Of a stretch of 64,000 nt of DNA, positions 33,790 through 42,421 are shown in pieces; position 1 is the first letter of the stretch, and each line of letters opens with the position of its first letter. Source of the stretch: Planctomycetota bacterium. GTDB taxonomy: Bacteria > Planctomycetota > UBA1135 > UBA2386. The translations under genes were made by a program, and so were the position numbers. Location: assembly GCA_016716265.1 (NCBI GenBank), contig JADJWQ010000004.1, positions 1 through 64,000 of the forward strand. Direction: 5' to 3'. Under the pieces are notes generated by a model. The model ran no database searches and was not told the origin of the DNA. It saw nothing but the letters and a program-made list of their open reading frames with translations.

Positions 33790-34092
33790 CGTGCTGCCCC
33801 TCCTCCGCGCCGATGCCGAGGGCCTCGAAGATCGCCGCCTCGATGGCCCGCCGCGCGCGATCGTCGATGGGTCGGCAGAACGGGTGCCGGCGGCCCTGGC
33901 GATCCGTCCGTGCGGGAAGCTCAGCGCATGCCGGCCGGTCGCGGTGATTCGGAGGGCGATCCCGTCCAGCCGGAGGGCGTCGGCGAAGACGCAGGTCACG
34001 TAGCCGAGCATGCCGTCGCGGGCGTTGCCGTCGCGCACGGGCGTGAACGACACGGCTGCTATGCTGGTCTGCAGCGCTCTCGGGTCAGCCAT
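33779..34092 (-). pseudogene. SpoVG-like small protein with one frameshift
   Basis: The N-terminal part (MADPRALQTSIAAVSFTPV...GMLGYVTCVFADALRLDGIALR) and, after a one-base shift near 33915, the C-terminal part (TDRQGRRHPFCRPIDDRARR) together resemble short SpoVG-family nucleic-acid-binding proteins of ~100 residues. It lies between the MazG-like gene (8-bp overlap upstream) and the excisionase gene. The shift may be a sequencing error, since both halves keep good coding character. Confidence 0.6.
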
Positions 34093-34321
34093 GCGCACCT
34101 CCCTGCTCGTGGATCTGCGTCACGCGCCTGTGCAGCCGTTCGAGACGCACCCAGAGGATCAACGCCCAGCCGCAGACGTCCTCGAGCTCCTGCTGCACCT
34201 CATCGACGAGTTCCGGCGCAGCGCGCTGGAACGAGGAGTCGCCGTACGTCGCGGCTCCGACCACCAAGCGAGCCCGGAGGCGAGCCACGAAGCGCTCGAG
34301 CGCGGCATCGAGCGTGATCAC
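34085..34321 (-). CDS. Small MazG-like protein
   Basis: A 78-residue protein starting at the GTG that overlaps the DUF3987 stop (GTGA). The core (AATYGDSSFQ...ELVDEVQQELEDVCGWALIL) has the E-x-x-E...D spacing and helical character of MazG-type nucleotide pyrophosphohydrolases, though it is shorter than a full MazG domain. A nucleotide-pool or replication accessory role beside the primase gene is plausible. It could also be a degenerate homologue with no catalysis. Confidence 0.5.
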   Translation of the reverse strand: MITLDAALERFVARLRARLVVGAATYGDSSFQRAAPELVDEVQQELEDVCGWALILWVRLERLHRRVTQIHEQGGAHG

Positions 34322-35767
34322 GCGACGTCCCCTTCCGTCTCTGACCCGCGCACGGCCGGGTTCTGCGGATTGTGCGGATACTGCGGAGGGGGGTTCTCGA
34401 CCTGGAGCGGCGCCGGGTTGACCTCGAAGACCGGACTCTTGGGTCGACCGGGACCACCGGCAGGTGCTTCGGGTCGCTGCCGGATGCGGTGCCGTTCCTG
34501 GAGCAGGTCGAGGGCAGGATCGATGACCTCGACCTGGTGAGCACGTCCCTTGACCTGGTTGAACGCGTCCCGCCTCGAGAAGGTCGTTACCCGCTTCCTG
34601 CGTAGCCAGGAGTCGATCCTCTGGGCCAGGTCGACGGTGATATCGTCGCCGCCGAGCATGAGGGTGCGCTCGTAGTGCGCGGTAAGATAGGGGCCGAGCG
34701 ACAGCGCGCAGCGGAGCGTCTCGACGTCGATGACGAGCGGCGAGATGGGCTCGAACGCGCGCAGGATGCCCGCGACTCGAAGCAGCCCGCCGGGCAGCTT
34801 GTTGCCCCACGAGCGAATCTGGCTGAGGTCGCCGTCCGGTCGGAGGTGGGCCTCGTTCCTCTCGCGGTACGCGTCGAGGCACTCTGCGGCATCGGGCGTG
34901 AGCCGGATGAGCGTCGGCTCGGTCGGTACGGGCTCGGCCAGGTGCTGCTGAATCCGCGCGCCGAAGTAGTCGATCAGCTCCACCGGGACCGGGTCGGTTC
35001 GCAGCTTGCGATACCCGACCCGGGACTCCGGAATGCTGAAGAAGAAGCGCGGCACCAAGCCGCGGCCCAGGGCCTGCCGCGATGCCAGCAGCTCGGCGAC
35101 AGCTTCAGGCTGCACGAAGAGGGCGATCTGCAGCGCCGGATGGGCGAGGCGATCGGGCTCGCGGCCTCGCCGTATGCTCTCGACGGCGTCGCCGGAGTGG
35201 CCCGACAGCCAGACGCCGAAGTTCGGCGCGCCCGAGTAGCGGCCCATCAGGATGTCGATCGCATCTCCCTCGGCGGCCGCGAGCATCGCTCGCTCGTGAT
35301 TGAGGACGAGCGCTCGCGCAATCGCCTCGGACGTGCCGTCCGTGACGATCAGGGACGGTGGTCGCGGCCTCGCGGCCTCGATATCCGCGAGCTGCTGGGC
35401 GAGGCCGTCGATGTCCCCGGATTCGCCGGGCTTGAGGGCGGCCTTGCGTCGGGCCCGATCGAGACGCTCCTTCGCTATCTTCTCCTCGTTCTCGAACTGT
35501 CGGAGGACGTCGGCCATGCCCGTCGCCTGGTCCCGCTGCCACGCGTAGATGGGCTCGGTGAGCTGCCGCACGATTGCCGACTTCCTCTCCCCGCTCGGCA
35601 TCAGCACGGCGACATACAGGCTGAGCTGCTCCCTCCAGCCGCGCATCGCCTCGACCTCGAACCGCTTCGAGAGCGGCAGGGCCATCACTGGTAGAGCCAT
35701 GAGCGCCACGGCATCTACCGGGACCTGGTAGCACTCTGCGACCGAAAGGACGAAGTCCTTGAGTCTG

Positions 35768-37392
35768 CCCCTTCGTTGCAATAGAACCGCCTCCTCCGAG
35801 AGGCCATTCAATCCTTCGCCAAAGCGAGCGATCGATTCGATTGGGGTGATGGCCTGCGGACGGAGCTCACCGCTGGTGATCCGCAGCAACACTTATCTCG
35901 TGCAAGTGAAAGAGCCTGACATCCGTGCCGTTGCGAAGTTACCACAACAACGAACAACACGGAGCAGGCTCCAGTGCGATTGTCACGCCAAGAAGTCCGG
36001 AAGTCAAGTGTCGGGATCCCGGAGATCCGCTTTGAGGATCAGTCCCTGACGTCGTTCTCCGGCCTGGCCATACTGCAGGCTCTCGTCAACGGCATGGGGC
36101 TGCGGGCTCGTCTCAAGAGTGTGTCCGGCATCTGTCGAAATCAGCGAGCTACTCGGCCAGCACCTTTCTTCTGATCCTGGTAACGCACTCGTTTCTGGGT
36201 TGGCGACGCCTTCGTGATATCGACTACTACCGGGGTGACCCACTTCTAAAGCGTTTCCTCGGACTCGAACGCATCCCTGACGTCTCCACGCTATCGCGTC
36301 GACTCGTCCAGATGGACGAACGGGTGGTCGAGGGCCTTCGCACGCTCCAAAGGAACTTGGTCATCGACAGAATACTCGATTCCTGTTCATCCCGCATCAC
36401 CATGGACTTCGACGGCTCTGTCATCAGCACCAAGAGCCGTCGAACACAGGGCACTGCAGTCGGCTACAACAAGAAGAAGGGGCAGCGCAGCTACTATCCG
36501 CTATTTGCGACCATCGCACAGACGGGCCAGGTCTTCGATGTGTTGCATCGTGCTGGGAACGTCCACGACTCCAACGGGGCGCTGGACTTCATTCGGTCGT
36601 GTTTCGCGACGCTCCTCGCGCGAGGCTTTCGCGGCCGATTGGAGGCGCGGCTCGACGGCGCCCACTTCAGCGAGGCGACGTGCGCGTGGCTGCGCGACGA
36701 GGGCATCGAGTTTTCAGTCAGCGTGCCGTTCGAGCGCTTCCCAGAGCTGAAGTCGCTGATCCAGCAGCGAGCGCGCTGGCGGAGCATCGACGAAGAGTGG
36801 GCTTGGTTCGAGTGCGACTGGAAGCCGCAGAAGTGGAATCGCGGCATGCGGTGCCTCGTCTACCGACGTCGGGTCAAGACTCCCCGGAAGGGCCCGATTC
36901 AGCTGGACCTCTTCGAGCCGATCGAGCGACATAACGAGCATAAGGTGGTAATGACGAACAAGCGCGGCACTCCGGTCACCGTGCTTCACTTCCACAACGG
37001 TCGAGGTTCGCAGGGGGGATCTTCGCCGAGCTGAAGTCCCACGGCTCGCTGGACTACATCCCGACTCGCCGCGAGATCGGAAACCGCGTCTACATGCTCG
37101 CGTGCGTCCTGGCCCACACGCTCGGCCGCGAGATGCAGATGCGGGCGACCCCGCCGAGCCGAAAGACGGGACGTGCTCGTCCCTGCCTATGGGTGCTCGA
37201 GCGCCTCGACACCTTGCGCAGGGCTGTCATTCAGCGCGCAGGACGACTGACTCGGCCGCAAGGACGGCTGACCTTGACGATGTCGACCGACGATGCGCTT
37301 ACCGCCGACTTCCAGCGCCTGCTCGCTCCTTGGCAGAATCAAGCGGCCTAACGCGTCAGCCCGCCTCGCGCGCGGGTTTTGCAACGTTGGGG
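35768..37392 (+). mobile_element. IS1380-family insertion sequence
   Basis: A 1625-bp element. The termini CCCCTTCGTTGCAA and, inverted, CCCCAACGTTGCAA are flanked by the 4-bp duplication TCTG (35764-35767 and 37393-37396), as expected for the family. Excision in silico restores the host reading frame exactly. Confidence 0.92.
35974..37351 (+). pseudogene. IS1380-family transposase, two frameshifts
   Basis: Reads in three frames: N-terminus (GLAILQALVNGMGLR), centre from about 36125 (FLILVTHSFLGWRRLRDIDY, MDFDGSVISTKSRRTQGTAVGYNKKKGQRSYYP, ARLDGAHFSEATCAWL), and C-terminus from about 37018 (ELKSHGSLDYIPTRREIGNRVY). The family DDE positions fall in FDGSV, LDGAHF and the C-terminal block. The second shift is in a run of six G. 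Nonfunctional as read. Confidence 0.85.
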
Positions 37393-38533
37393 TCTGGCCA
37401 AGTAGCTCGGGAACGCTGCGTCGATCGGAAACGGCGGGAGGGGTGCAGCATCGACCACCGGCAGTGGAGCTGGCCAGCCAGATCGGAGCCCCCCCTCCGC
37501 AGTAATCGCACAATCCGCAGAATCCCCAGGCTGCTCCGATGGGACCGGACTCGCGACTCGTGGACGCGCCGTCGCGAGGCGCTGCTCACGCTGCCAGTCG
37601 GCTCGCCAGTGGGGGTCGGCCTGGTCGGCCAGCCAGAAGATGTAGCGGGCAGTCTTGCCGCCGGGTCGGTCGCGGAAGGACCGCCAGTGCTTGTCGCTGG
37701 CTTGCGGGTCGAACTTCGTGGACTTGCTCGACCATGCGTCCCAGAGCGTGCGTGCCGCGGCTTCGGGGAGCGACGCGCGCAGCGCCATGCCGACGTGGAT
37801 CCACACGTCGTAGTCGTCGGACGGGAGGATCTGGAGGGCACGCTCGACCCTCCGTTCGTCCTCACCCGCGTCACGCACGATGCGTGGTGCCGCCGAGCGG
37901 GGCGCGGTCGCCGCCGGGAACATCGCGAGGACCGCCTCAATCGCCTGTGGCGTCGCGGCAGCGAGGCCGGCGCTGCCGGACCAGAGCCGGCCGGTGACCG
38001 TGAGGTAGCGAGAGCTGTTCCCGCCGAACACCTCGAGGTGCCTGCCCGGCCCGAACGCGTCCCTGGCGCGGGTACCGAGCAGCTCGGGTGGCCGGCGCCC
38101 TGCGAAGATCACGTGCAGCCCGTCCCCGCTCGGCGAGACCTCCACGTAGGTGGGGGGCAGGCACGAAAGGAGCCGCTGCACCGGGGGAGCCACGGCCCTG
38201 GACCGCTGGTCGAGGACATGATCGAGATCCAGCGCCCAGTAGTCGGAGTCCGTGAGCACGAACCCGAGCCCACCGACGCGGTCGGTGCGCAGCGCGTACG
38301 CGAGGGCCGCGTCGAACGTCGCCCACGTGCTGGGATCGTTCGTGCGGGCACCGCGCCCGGTTCGTGCGTCGAGCGGCGTCTTCGACAGGCGGCCGCGCTC
38401 GTCGAGCGCCCCGTTCCAGGCGATCCAGCGGGGAAGCGCCACCAACTCTGCCGGGGCTCGCTCGCGCACGAGCCTGAGGCTCGTCGCCGTCGCCAGGGCC
38501 GGACTCCGATCGTCGTCGGCGCGCGTCTCGGGT

Positions 38534-38827
38534 TCACGCACGACCCACCTCCGCCCTCTCGGACCGTGAGTCGCCCAGCGCAGCGCTCCACCATGCGAAC
38601 GCGCCCCCGGATGTGAACCGCGTGCCACCGATCAGGATCGTCGGGAGGCGCACGCCTCGGATTCCGCGGGATGCCCACCGATACGGCACGGTTCGGTGGA
38701 CCAGCTCGCCAGTGCGCCGCTCGAGCCACGTGGGAAGTCGACGGAGCGCGATCAGGTGGTCGTGCAGTGGGTCGATGATGTGGGCGCCCGTCGCTGCGTC
38801 GGTCGCCGAGTCGCGATGTGCTGTCAT
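38534..38827 (-). CDS. DUF1580 protein
   Basis: A 97-residue protein with the DUF1580 pattern IDPLHDHLIALRRLPTWLERR, VPYRWASRGIRGVRLPTILIGGTRFTS, FAWWSAAL. It is an HTH-type DNA-binding fold almost confined to Planctomycetota, usually beside replication/integration genes. It opens the replication operon, overlaps the primase start by 8 bp, and lies just downstream of the GGTGA iteron array, so it is a candidate to bind it. Confidence 0.82.
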   Translation of the reverse strand: MTAHRDSATDAATGAHIIDPLHDHLIALRRLPTWLERRTGELVHRTVPYRWASRGIRGVRLPTILIGGTRFTSGGAFAWWSAALGDSRSERAEVGRA

Positions 38828-38865
38828 CGTGACCGGGCCTACGTGCCCGCTACAGCCGAGGTTTC

Positions 38866-38916
38866 GTCACCGGCATCACCCGGTGACGCTCGGTGATCAC
38901 CGGTGATGGCGGGTGA
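38866..38916. promoter_or_regulatory. GGTGA iteron-like array upstream of the replication operon
   Basis: Four GGTGA boxes at exact 10-bp steps (38882, 38892, 38902, 38912), preceded by two inverted TCACC boxes (~38867 and 38876). The first pair forms GTCACCGG...CCGGTGAC. The phasing puts all boxes on one DNA face. It could be an operator for the DUF1580 protein or replication iterons. Confidence 0.7.
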
Positions 38917-38998
38917 CGAACCCATCAGACTGGCCCCGCACCGGGCGGCCCCGGGCGACGTGGCCGTCGAGCCGCTGGCTGCGGCGGCTGCTCGGTGG

Positions 38999-39691
38999 TC
39001 AGCTCGTCTTGTGCTCGTTTCGCGTGTTCAGATCATCCGCACCGCGCTGCGTGAGAATCACGTCGTCACGCTCGCGTCTGATCCAACCGCCTCTGCATAG
39101 ACGCCCCGACGGAGCGAGGTAGTCAGTTGCCTTCTTCCTGTCCTGATCGCCGAGATGGGTCAGGACGACGGCAAGCTCAGCTCTGTCGCCCAATCGCAGT
39201 ATCGCTGCCGCGCCCTTGTGCTTTCGAACGGCACGTCCCACGGCCTCAAGCGTCTTCGCAGGTCCCCCATTCCCGAGTCTCGGCTCTGCTGGCATGCTCT
39301 CGTCTGTGGCCTCGTGCGGGCGTTCGCCGACCCCAATCACCCGCCGCAGAACCGCTACCCATCGTCCTCGCATGAGCTTGATCAGTGGGTGGTTCCATCG
39401 CAGCAGTTCGGTATGACCTGAGCGGTTATTCTGCCACTGCTTCAGATCCCAGAGGTCTCCGCCCACAGGGCGCGGCGGGCGAGTATCAGGATGGGGTCCG
39501 GCTTCCGTCATCCACCGGCGGAAGTAGCCATGGACGGATCTGAGGGCTTCGCGCCCCGATTCGTCGAGTTCATTGGCGAGCTCTCCCAGCGCGACTCCAT
39601 CTCGGTCCATGAGCTCCAAGAACCGGGATGGCGAGTCCTGGCGGGTTGCGTCGATGTGCTCCTGCCACTTGTCGCGGTCGCGTTCCACCAC
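38999..39691 (-). CDS. Hypothetical protein with a C-terminal winged-helix pattern
   Basis: A 230-residue protein. It is charged and helical in the first half (RDKWQEHIDATRQDSPSRFLELMDRDG). The last ~80 residues (KKATDYLAPSGRLCRGGWIRRERDDVILTQRG) resemble a winged-helix DNA-binding domain. No signal or TM segment. It belongs to the minus-strand gene set of the long element. Family not recognised. Confidence 0.6.
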   Translation of the reverse strand: MVERDRDKWQEHIDATRQDSPSRFLELMDRDGVALGELANELDESGREALRSVHGYFRRWMTEAGPHPDTRPPRPVGGDLWDLKQWQNNRSGHTELLRWNHPLIKLMRGRWVAVLRRVIGVGERPHEATDESMPAEPRLGNGGPAKTLEAVGRAVRKHKGAAAILRLGDRAELAVVLTHLGDQDRKKATDYLAPSGRLCRGGWIRRERDDVILTQRGADDLNTRNEHKTS

Positions 39692-39972
39692 CGTGGACCT
39701 CCTTGGAAGTCGTCTCGGGTTTCGCCCGTCAACGGCGGGGCGTGCGCGGCGCCTGCGGTTGTCGGCCGGGTCAAGCCTATGGTCCGTCGCCGTGGCATCA
39801 ATGGCGAGTGCCCGCGCGCCGCGCTGCGGGTAGGGGATCTGCCCCGCAAAGGTGCCGCGGGCCTTGAGGCGTCCTCAGCCGGACCGGCAGAAGCGTCGCA
39901 CGCCGCAGAGAAAGCGTTGGCTGGCGCGAACGCAGACACAGCCAGCGGTCCAGCCCCGGCCGCCGATGGCGC
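39692..39972. other. No gene recognised
   Basis: 280 bp between the recombinase and the preceding hypothetical gene, GC-rich. No repeat or hairpin stands out. Confidence 0.5.
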
Positions 39973-40845
39973 TTACGCCCCGACAGCGGCTCGCAGCCGA
40001 GCCCGATCGAGCGTCGCGTAGATCGCCGTGCTGGTGATGCTCGCGTGCGTGAGCGCCTGCTGGGTCAGCTGCAGATCGCCGGTGGCGGCGTAGATGCGGG
40101 TTGCGAATGTGTGCCTGAACGAGTGCGCCGACCTGCCCGCGATCCCTGCCTTGCTGAGCCACGTCGAGATCCGACGCTGCGCGTGGCGCGTCGAGATCCG
40201 TCGACCATGGGTCAGGAACAGCGGCCCGCTGTCTCGACCATCGAGGAACCTCCGCAGCTGCGCCGCCAGATCCTTCGGGAGGAGCGCCCCGCACGGCCGA
40301 TCGTTCTTCGTGCTGCGGATGTTCAGCTCGCGATGCTCGAAGTCGACATCCTCGATGTCGAGCGCCAGGGCGGACCCGATCCGGACGCCGCTTCGCAGCA
40401 GCAGCTCGACGAGCATGCTGTCGCGTGCTGCCTCCGGTCCTTCCGCCGCCGCGAGCACGGCACGGAGTCGTCGCTGCTCGTCCTCGCGTAGCCCGCGTGG
40501 CGGTGGTGGCGCACACCGAGCGCGCCGGAGGAGGCGAGCCGGGTTCGTCGGGATGAGACCCGCGTCGTGCAGGTGGCCGAAGAGGCAGCGGATGCTCGTG
40601 CGCATCGCGTTCAGCGACGTCGCCTTCTTCGCGGTGCCGTGGCAGCTCGTGCGCGTGCCGGAGTCAGCGAAGAAGTGTGCGACGAGTTCCGGCGTGATCG
40701 CGGTGATGTCGGTCGTCTCGGCCGTGGTCGAGGGCCAGTCGGCGAACGCGGCGCCGTGCCGCCGGTATTGCCCGATCGTGTGCGCCGATCGGCCGTCGGC
40801 CTCGAGCTGGAGAAGGAACTCTTGGAGAGCGGCTTGGACGTACAT
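39973..40845 (-). CDS. XerC/D-type tyrosine recombinase
   Basis: A 290-residue recombinase from MYVQAALQEF. N-terminal SAM-like domain (~1-95), catalytic domain with Arg in LLRSGVRIGSAL, Lys in STKNDRPC, HSFRHTFAT (His/Arg), LTHASITST (His) and Tyr in AIYATLDRA. It is unrelated in detail to the four element integrases, so the long element carries two different recombinases. It may resolve multimers or represent a nested element. Confidence 0.85.
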   Translation of the reverse strand: MYVQAALQEFLLQLEADGRSAHTIGQYRRHGAAFADWPSTTAETTDITAITPELVAHFFADSGTRTSCHGTAKKATSLNAMRTSIRCLFGHLHDAGLIPTNPARLLRRARCAPPPPRGLREDEQRRLRAVLAAAEGPEAARDSMLVELLLRSGVRIGSALALDIEDVDFEHRELNIRSTKNDRPCGALLPKDLAAQLRRFLDGRDSGPLFLTHGRRISTRHAQRRISTWLSKAGIAGRSAHSFRHTFATRIYAATGDLQLTQQALTHASITSTAIYATLDRARLRAAVGA

Positions 40846-40968
40846 GGTGACCTCGATCACCGGGGTCGTCGGCGCCTCCAGCAAGCACTCGTCGGTCGAT
40901 CATCGGGCCGTCCTGCGAGGCGGCTCGACGGCCGAGGACCGCGCGGATTTCCGAGGAATGTTTCTCCG

Positions 40969-41001
40969 ATTCACCGTTGATTCACCGTTGGTCAACGGTG
41001 A
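40969..41001. promoter_or_regulatory. Direct/inverted repeat cluster upstream of the recombinase
   Basis: ATTCACCGTTG twice in tandem (40969-40979, 40980-40990), followed by the inverted CAACGGTGA (40993-41001). It lies ~125 bp upstream of the recombinase start. It could be an operator or a recombination site. Confidence 0.65.
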
Positions 41002-41092
41002 GGGCCCTCGGAGCGGCACGGAACGTGCGTTCGGTCCCCGAGGAGCCGCAACGGCCGCCCGGGGAAGAGGCGCATCTCCCCAAGCATGCGAC

Positions 41093-41914
41093 CTACGACA
41101 GCTGCGCCAGGAGCCACCCTCCGCGCATCAGCTCGCAGAGCCTTGCGGTCGCCGCCGCCCGCTCCGACCTCCGCGCCCTGGCGACCGCATCGAAGGCTCC
41201 GATCAGCTCGGCGTCACCCTTGCCGAGGAAGAACGCCATCAGCGCGAGCAGCTCACCGTCGACCAGCGCGACCTCCCGGGCTAGCCCCGCATCCGGCAGC
41301 TCGCCACGACTGCGGAAGGCCAGGATCGCCTCGCCGAACGCGTCGAACCAGTCCGGGTCGCTACGGTCGATGCGGCACCGCACGACCTCGAGTCGCGCGA
41401 TCAGCCGGCGCGCCTGTCGCGTGTAGGGCGGTCGCGCCAAGCACTCGGGGTAGCCGAGCATCGCCAGGCCGGTGGGGCCGTACTCCGCGGCGTACTCGCC
41501 GTCGAGAAAGTCGGGGTCGGCCACATCCACGCCCGCGACCGCAAACAGCCTCAGTGCCCAACGCGCGGCCTGCCGCACGATGCCGTCGGAGTGGATCGCC
41601 TCACTCAGCAGCTGCTTGCGAGCCGGCCGGCGCGGTGGAGCGGGCGGGGCTGCGGCCGCCGCCTCCAGCTCGTCGGCGAGGGCCAAGAGGCGGTCGAGCC
41701 CCCTCTTGAATCCGTCGGCATCCTGAGGCCCGAACGGCTGGAGCGGCGGGTTCAGCGTCCGCCTGACGACCGCCTCGGCCAGCCGATCAGCCTCGGGCAG
41801 CTCGCCAGTCGCGCGGAAGTGCTCGAACGCGCCGTCCAGCACGTCCTTGTGGATCGGCACCTCGTCGACAGCGCGCGCGACGCGGTCCAATCGGCTCTTG
41901 AGTTGCTTTGCCAT
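41093..41914 (-). CDS. Hypothetical protein of the integrative element
   Basis: A 273-residue soluble protein, helical and rich in Ala/Arg/Glu. Segments include LKSRLDRVARAVDEVPIHKD, DGFKRGLDRLLALADELEAAA and QARRLIARLEVVRCRI. No motif was recognised. It lies 6 bp downstream of the DUF5681-like gene, in one operon with it and the methyltransferase. Gene order (methyltransferase, DUF5681-like, helical protein) recalls packaging-type regions of phages, but no terminase or portal is seen. Confidence 0.6.
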   Translation of the reverse strand: MAKQLKSRLDRVARAVDEVPIHKDVLDGAFEHFRATGELPEADRLAEAVVRRTLNPPLQPFGPQDADGFKRGLDRLLALADELEAAAAAPPAPPRRPARKQLLSEAIHSDGIVRQAARWALRLFAVAGVDVADPDFLDGEYAAEYGPTGLAMLGYPECLARPPYTRQARRLIARLEVVRCRIDRSDPDWFDAFGEAILAFRSRGELPDAGLAREVALVDGELLALMAFFLGKGDAELIGAFDAVARARRSERAAATARLCELMRGGWLLAQLS

Positions 41915-41920
41915 GGGTCC

Positions 41921-42418
41921 TCATGCACGTCGTGGGCGCCCGTGTCGCGGTGGCTCCAGCGCTTGTGCTGTGCGCTCGACCTCGGCCAGGCGTTGCTCCA
42001 TATCGTCCATCTCGATTGCCCTCATGCGGGCCTGGACCGCGTCGAGCAGGAGCTTCGCCACGTCACGATCGACAGCGCCGCTGCATAGCGAGTCGATGAC
42101 CATCGCGATGGCGTTGTTGCAGTCCGCGGCCGTTTGCAGGCGGGGCATCGCGATGTCGACCGGCTCGGCCTCCACCGGGGCGTCGGCGACGCGACCGCAG
42201 ACGCGGTCGAACACGAAGCGCATCGCCGAGAGATCACCTTCGAGGCCCATGCGGGTCGCCCTGCGGATCATCGCGGCGATGTGTTCGGGGGCGACGGCCT
42301 GCTCGGCTGCGCGGCGCAGCTCCGCAGCGCGACGACGCGGGCCGCCCGGGCCGCCTGCATTGCCCGCAGCGAAGCGACCGCGCTCGTCCCGTCCGTTGCT
42401 GTCGCCGCCCTCGACCAC
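41921..42418 (-). CDS. DUF5681-like protein
   Basis: A 165-residue protein with the typical opening RDERGRFAAGNAGGPGGPRRR, followed by a helical body (AAMIRRATRMGLEGDLSAMRFVFDRV). The GRFxxGNxGGPGRP motif marks DUF5681-type proteins often found in phages and integrative elements, sometimes in the small-terminase slot. It starts 3 bp after the methyltransferase stop. Function unproven. Confidence 0.7.
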   Translation of the reverse strand: MVEGGDSNGRDERGRFAAGNAGGPGGPRRRAAELRRAAEQAVAPEHIAAMIRRATRMGLEGDLSAMRFVFDRVCGRVADAPVEAEPVDIAMPRLQTAADCNNAIAMVIDSLCSGAVDRDVAKLLLDAVQARMRAIEMDDMEQRLAEVERTAQALEPPRHGRPRRA

Positions 42419-42421
42419 CGG

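Larger units (their letters stand above)
34318..38541 (-). pseudogene. Primase-polymerase/DUF3987 replication protein, split by IS1380
   Basis: Removing 35768-37392 and one copy of the 4-bp duplication restores a single 864-residue frame (SYLA-R|LKDFVLSVAECYQ). The GTG start at 38541 overlaps the DUF1580 stop by 8 bp. The N-terminal ~250 residues are a prim-pol domain (PRWIAWNGAL, GLGFVLTDSDYWALDLDHVLD with the metal-binding D-x-D, SGDGLHVIF). A PriCT-like helical part follows (YDVWIHVGMALRAS), then a DUF3987 helicase-type region (VLMPSGERKSAIVR, DGTSEAIARAL, GGLLRVAGILRAFE). It would initiate element replication. A frame opening at 35892 begins inside the IS and is not the native start. Confidence 0.8.

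Noticed and set aside
31961..34003. A 680-codon plus-strand open frame, and similar frames at 1728-2648 and 20209-21096
   Set aside because: They are antisense to the integrase genes, highly Arg/Ala rich, and arise from GC-skewed codon positions of the true minus-strand genes.
35768..35892. Native start of the DUF3987 gene at 35892
   Set aside because: The first ~40 codons of that frame lie inside the IS1380 element. The true upstream part continues at 37393 after the duplicated TCTG.
39692..39972. Small RNA or attachment site
   Set aside because: No stable hairpin with a T-run, repeat or conserved copy was found in this interval.
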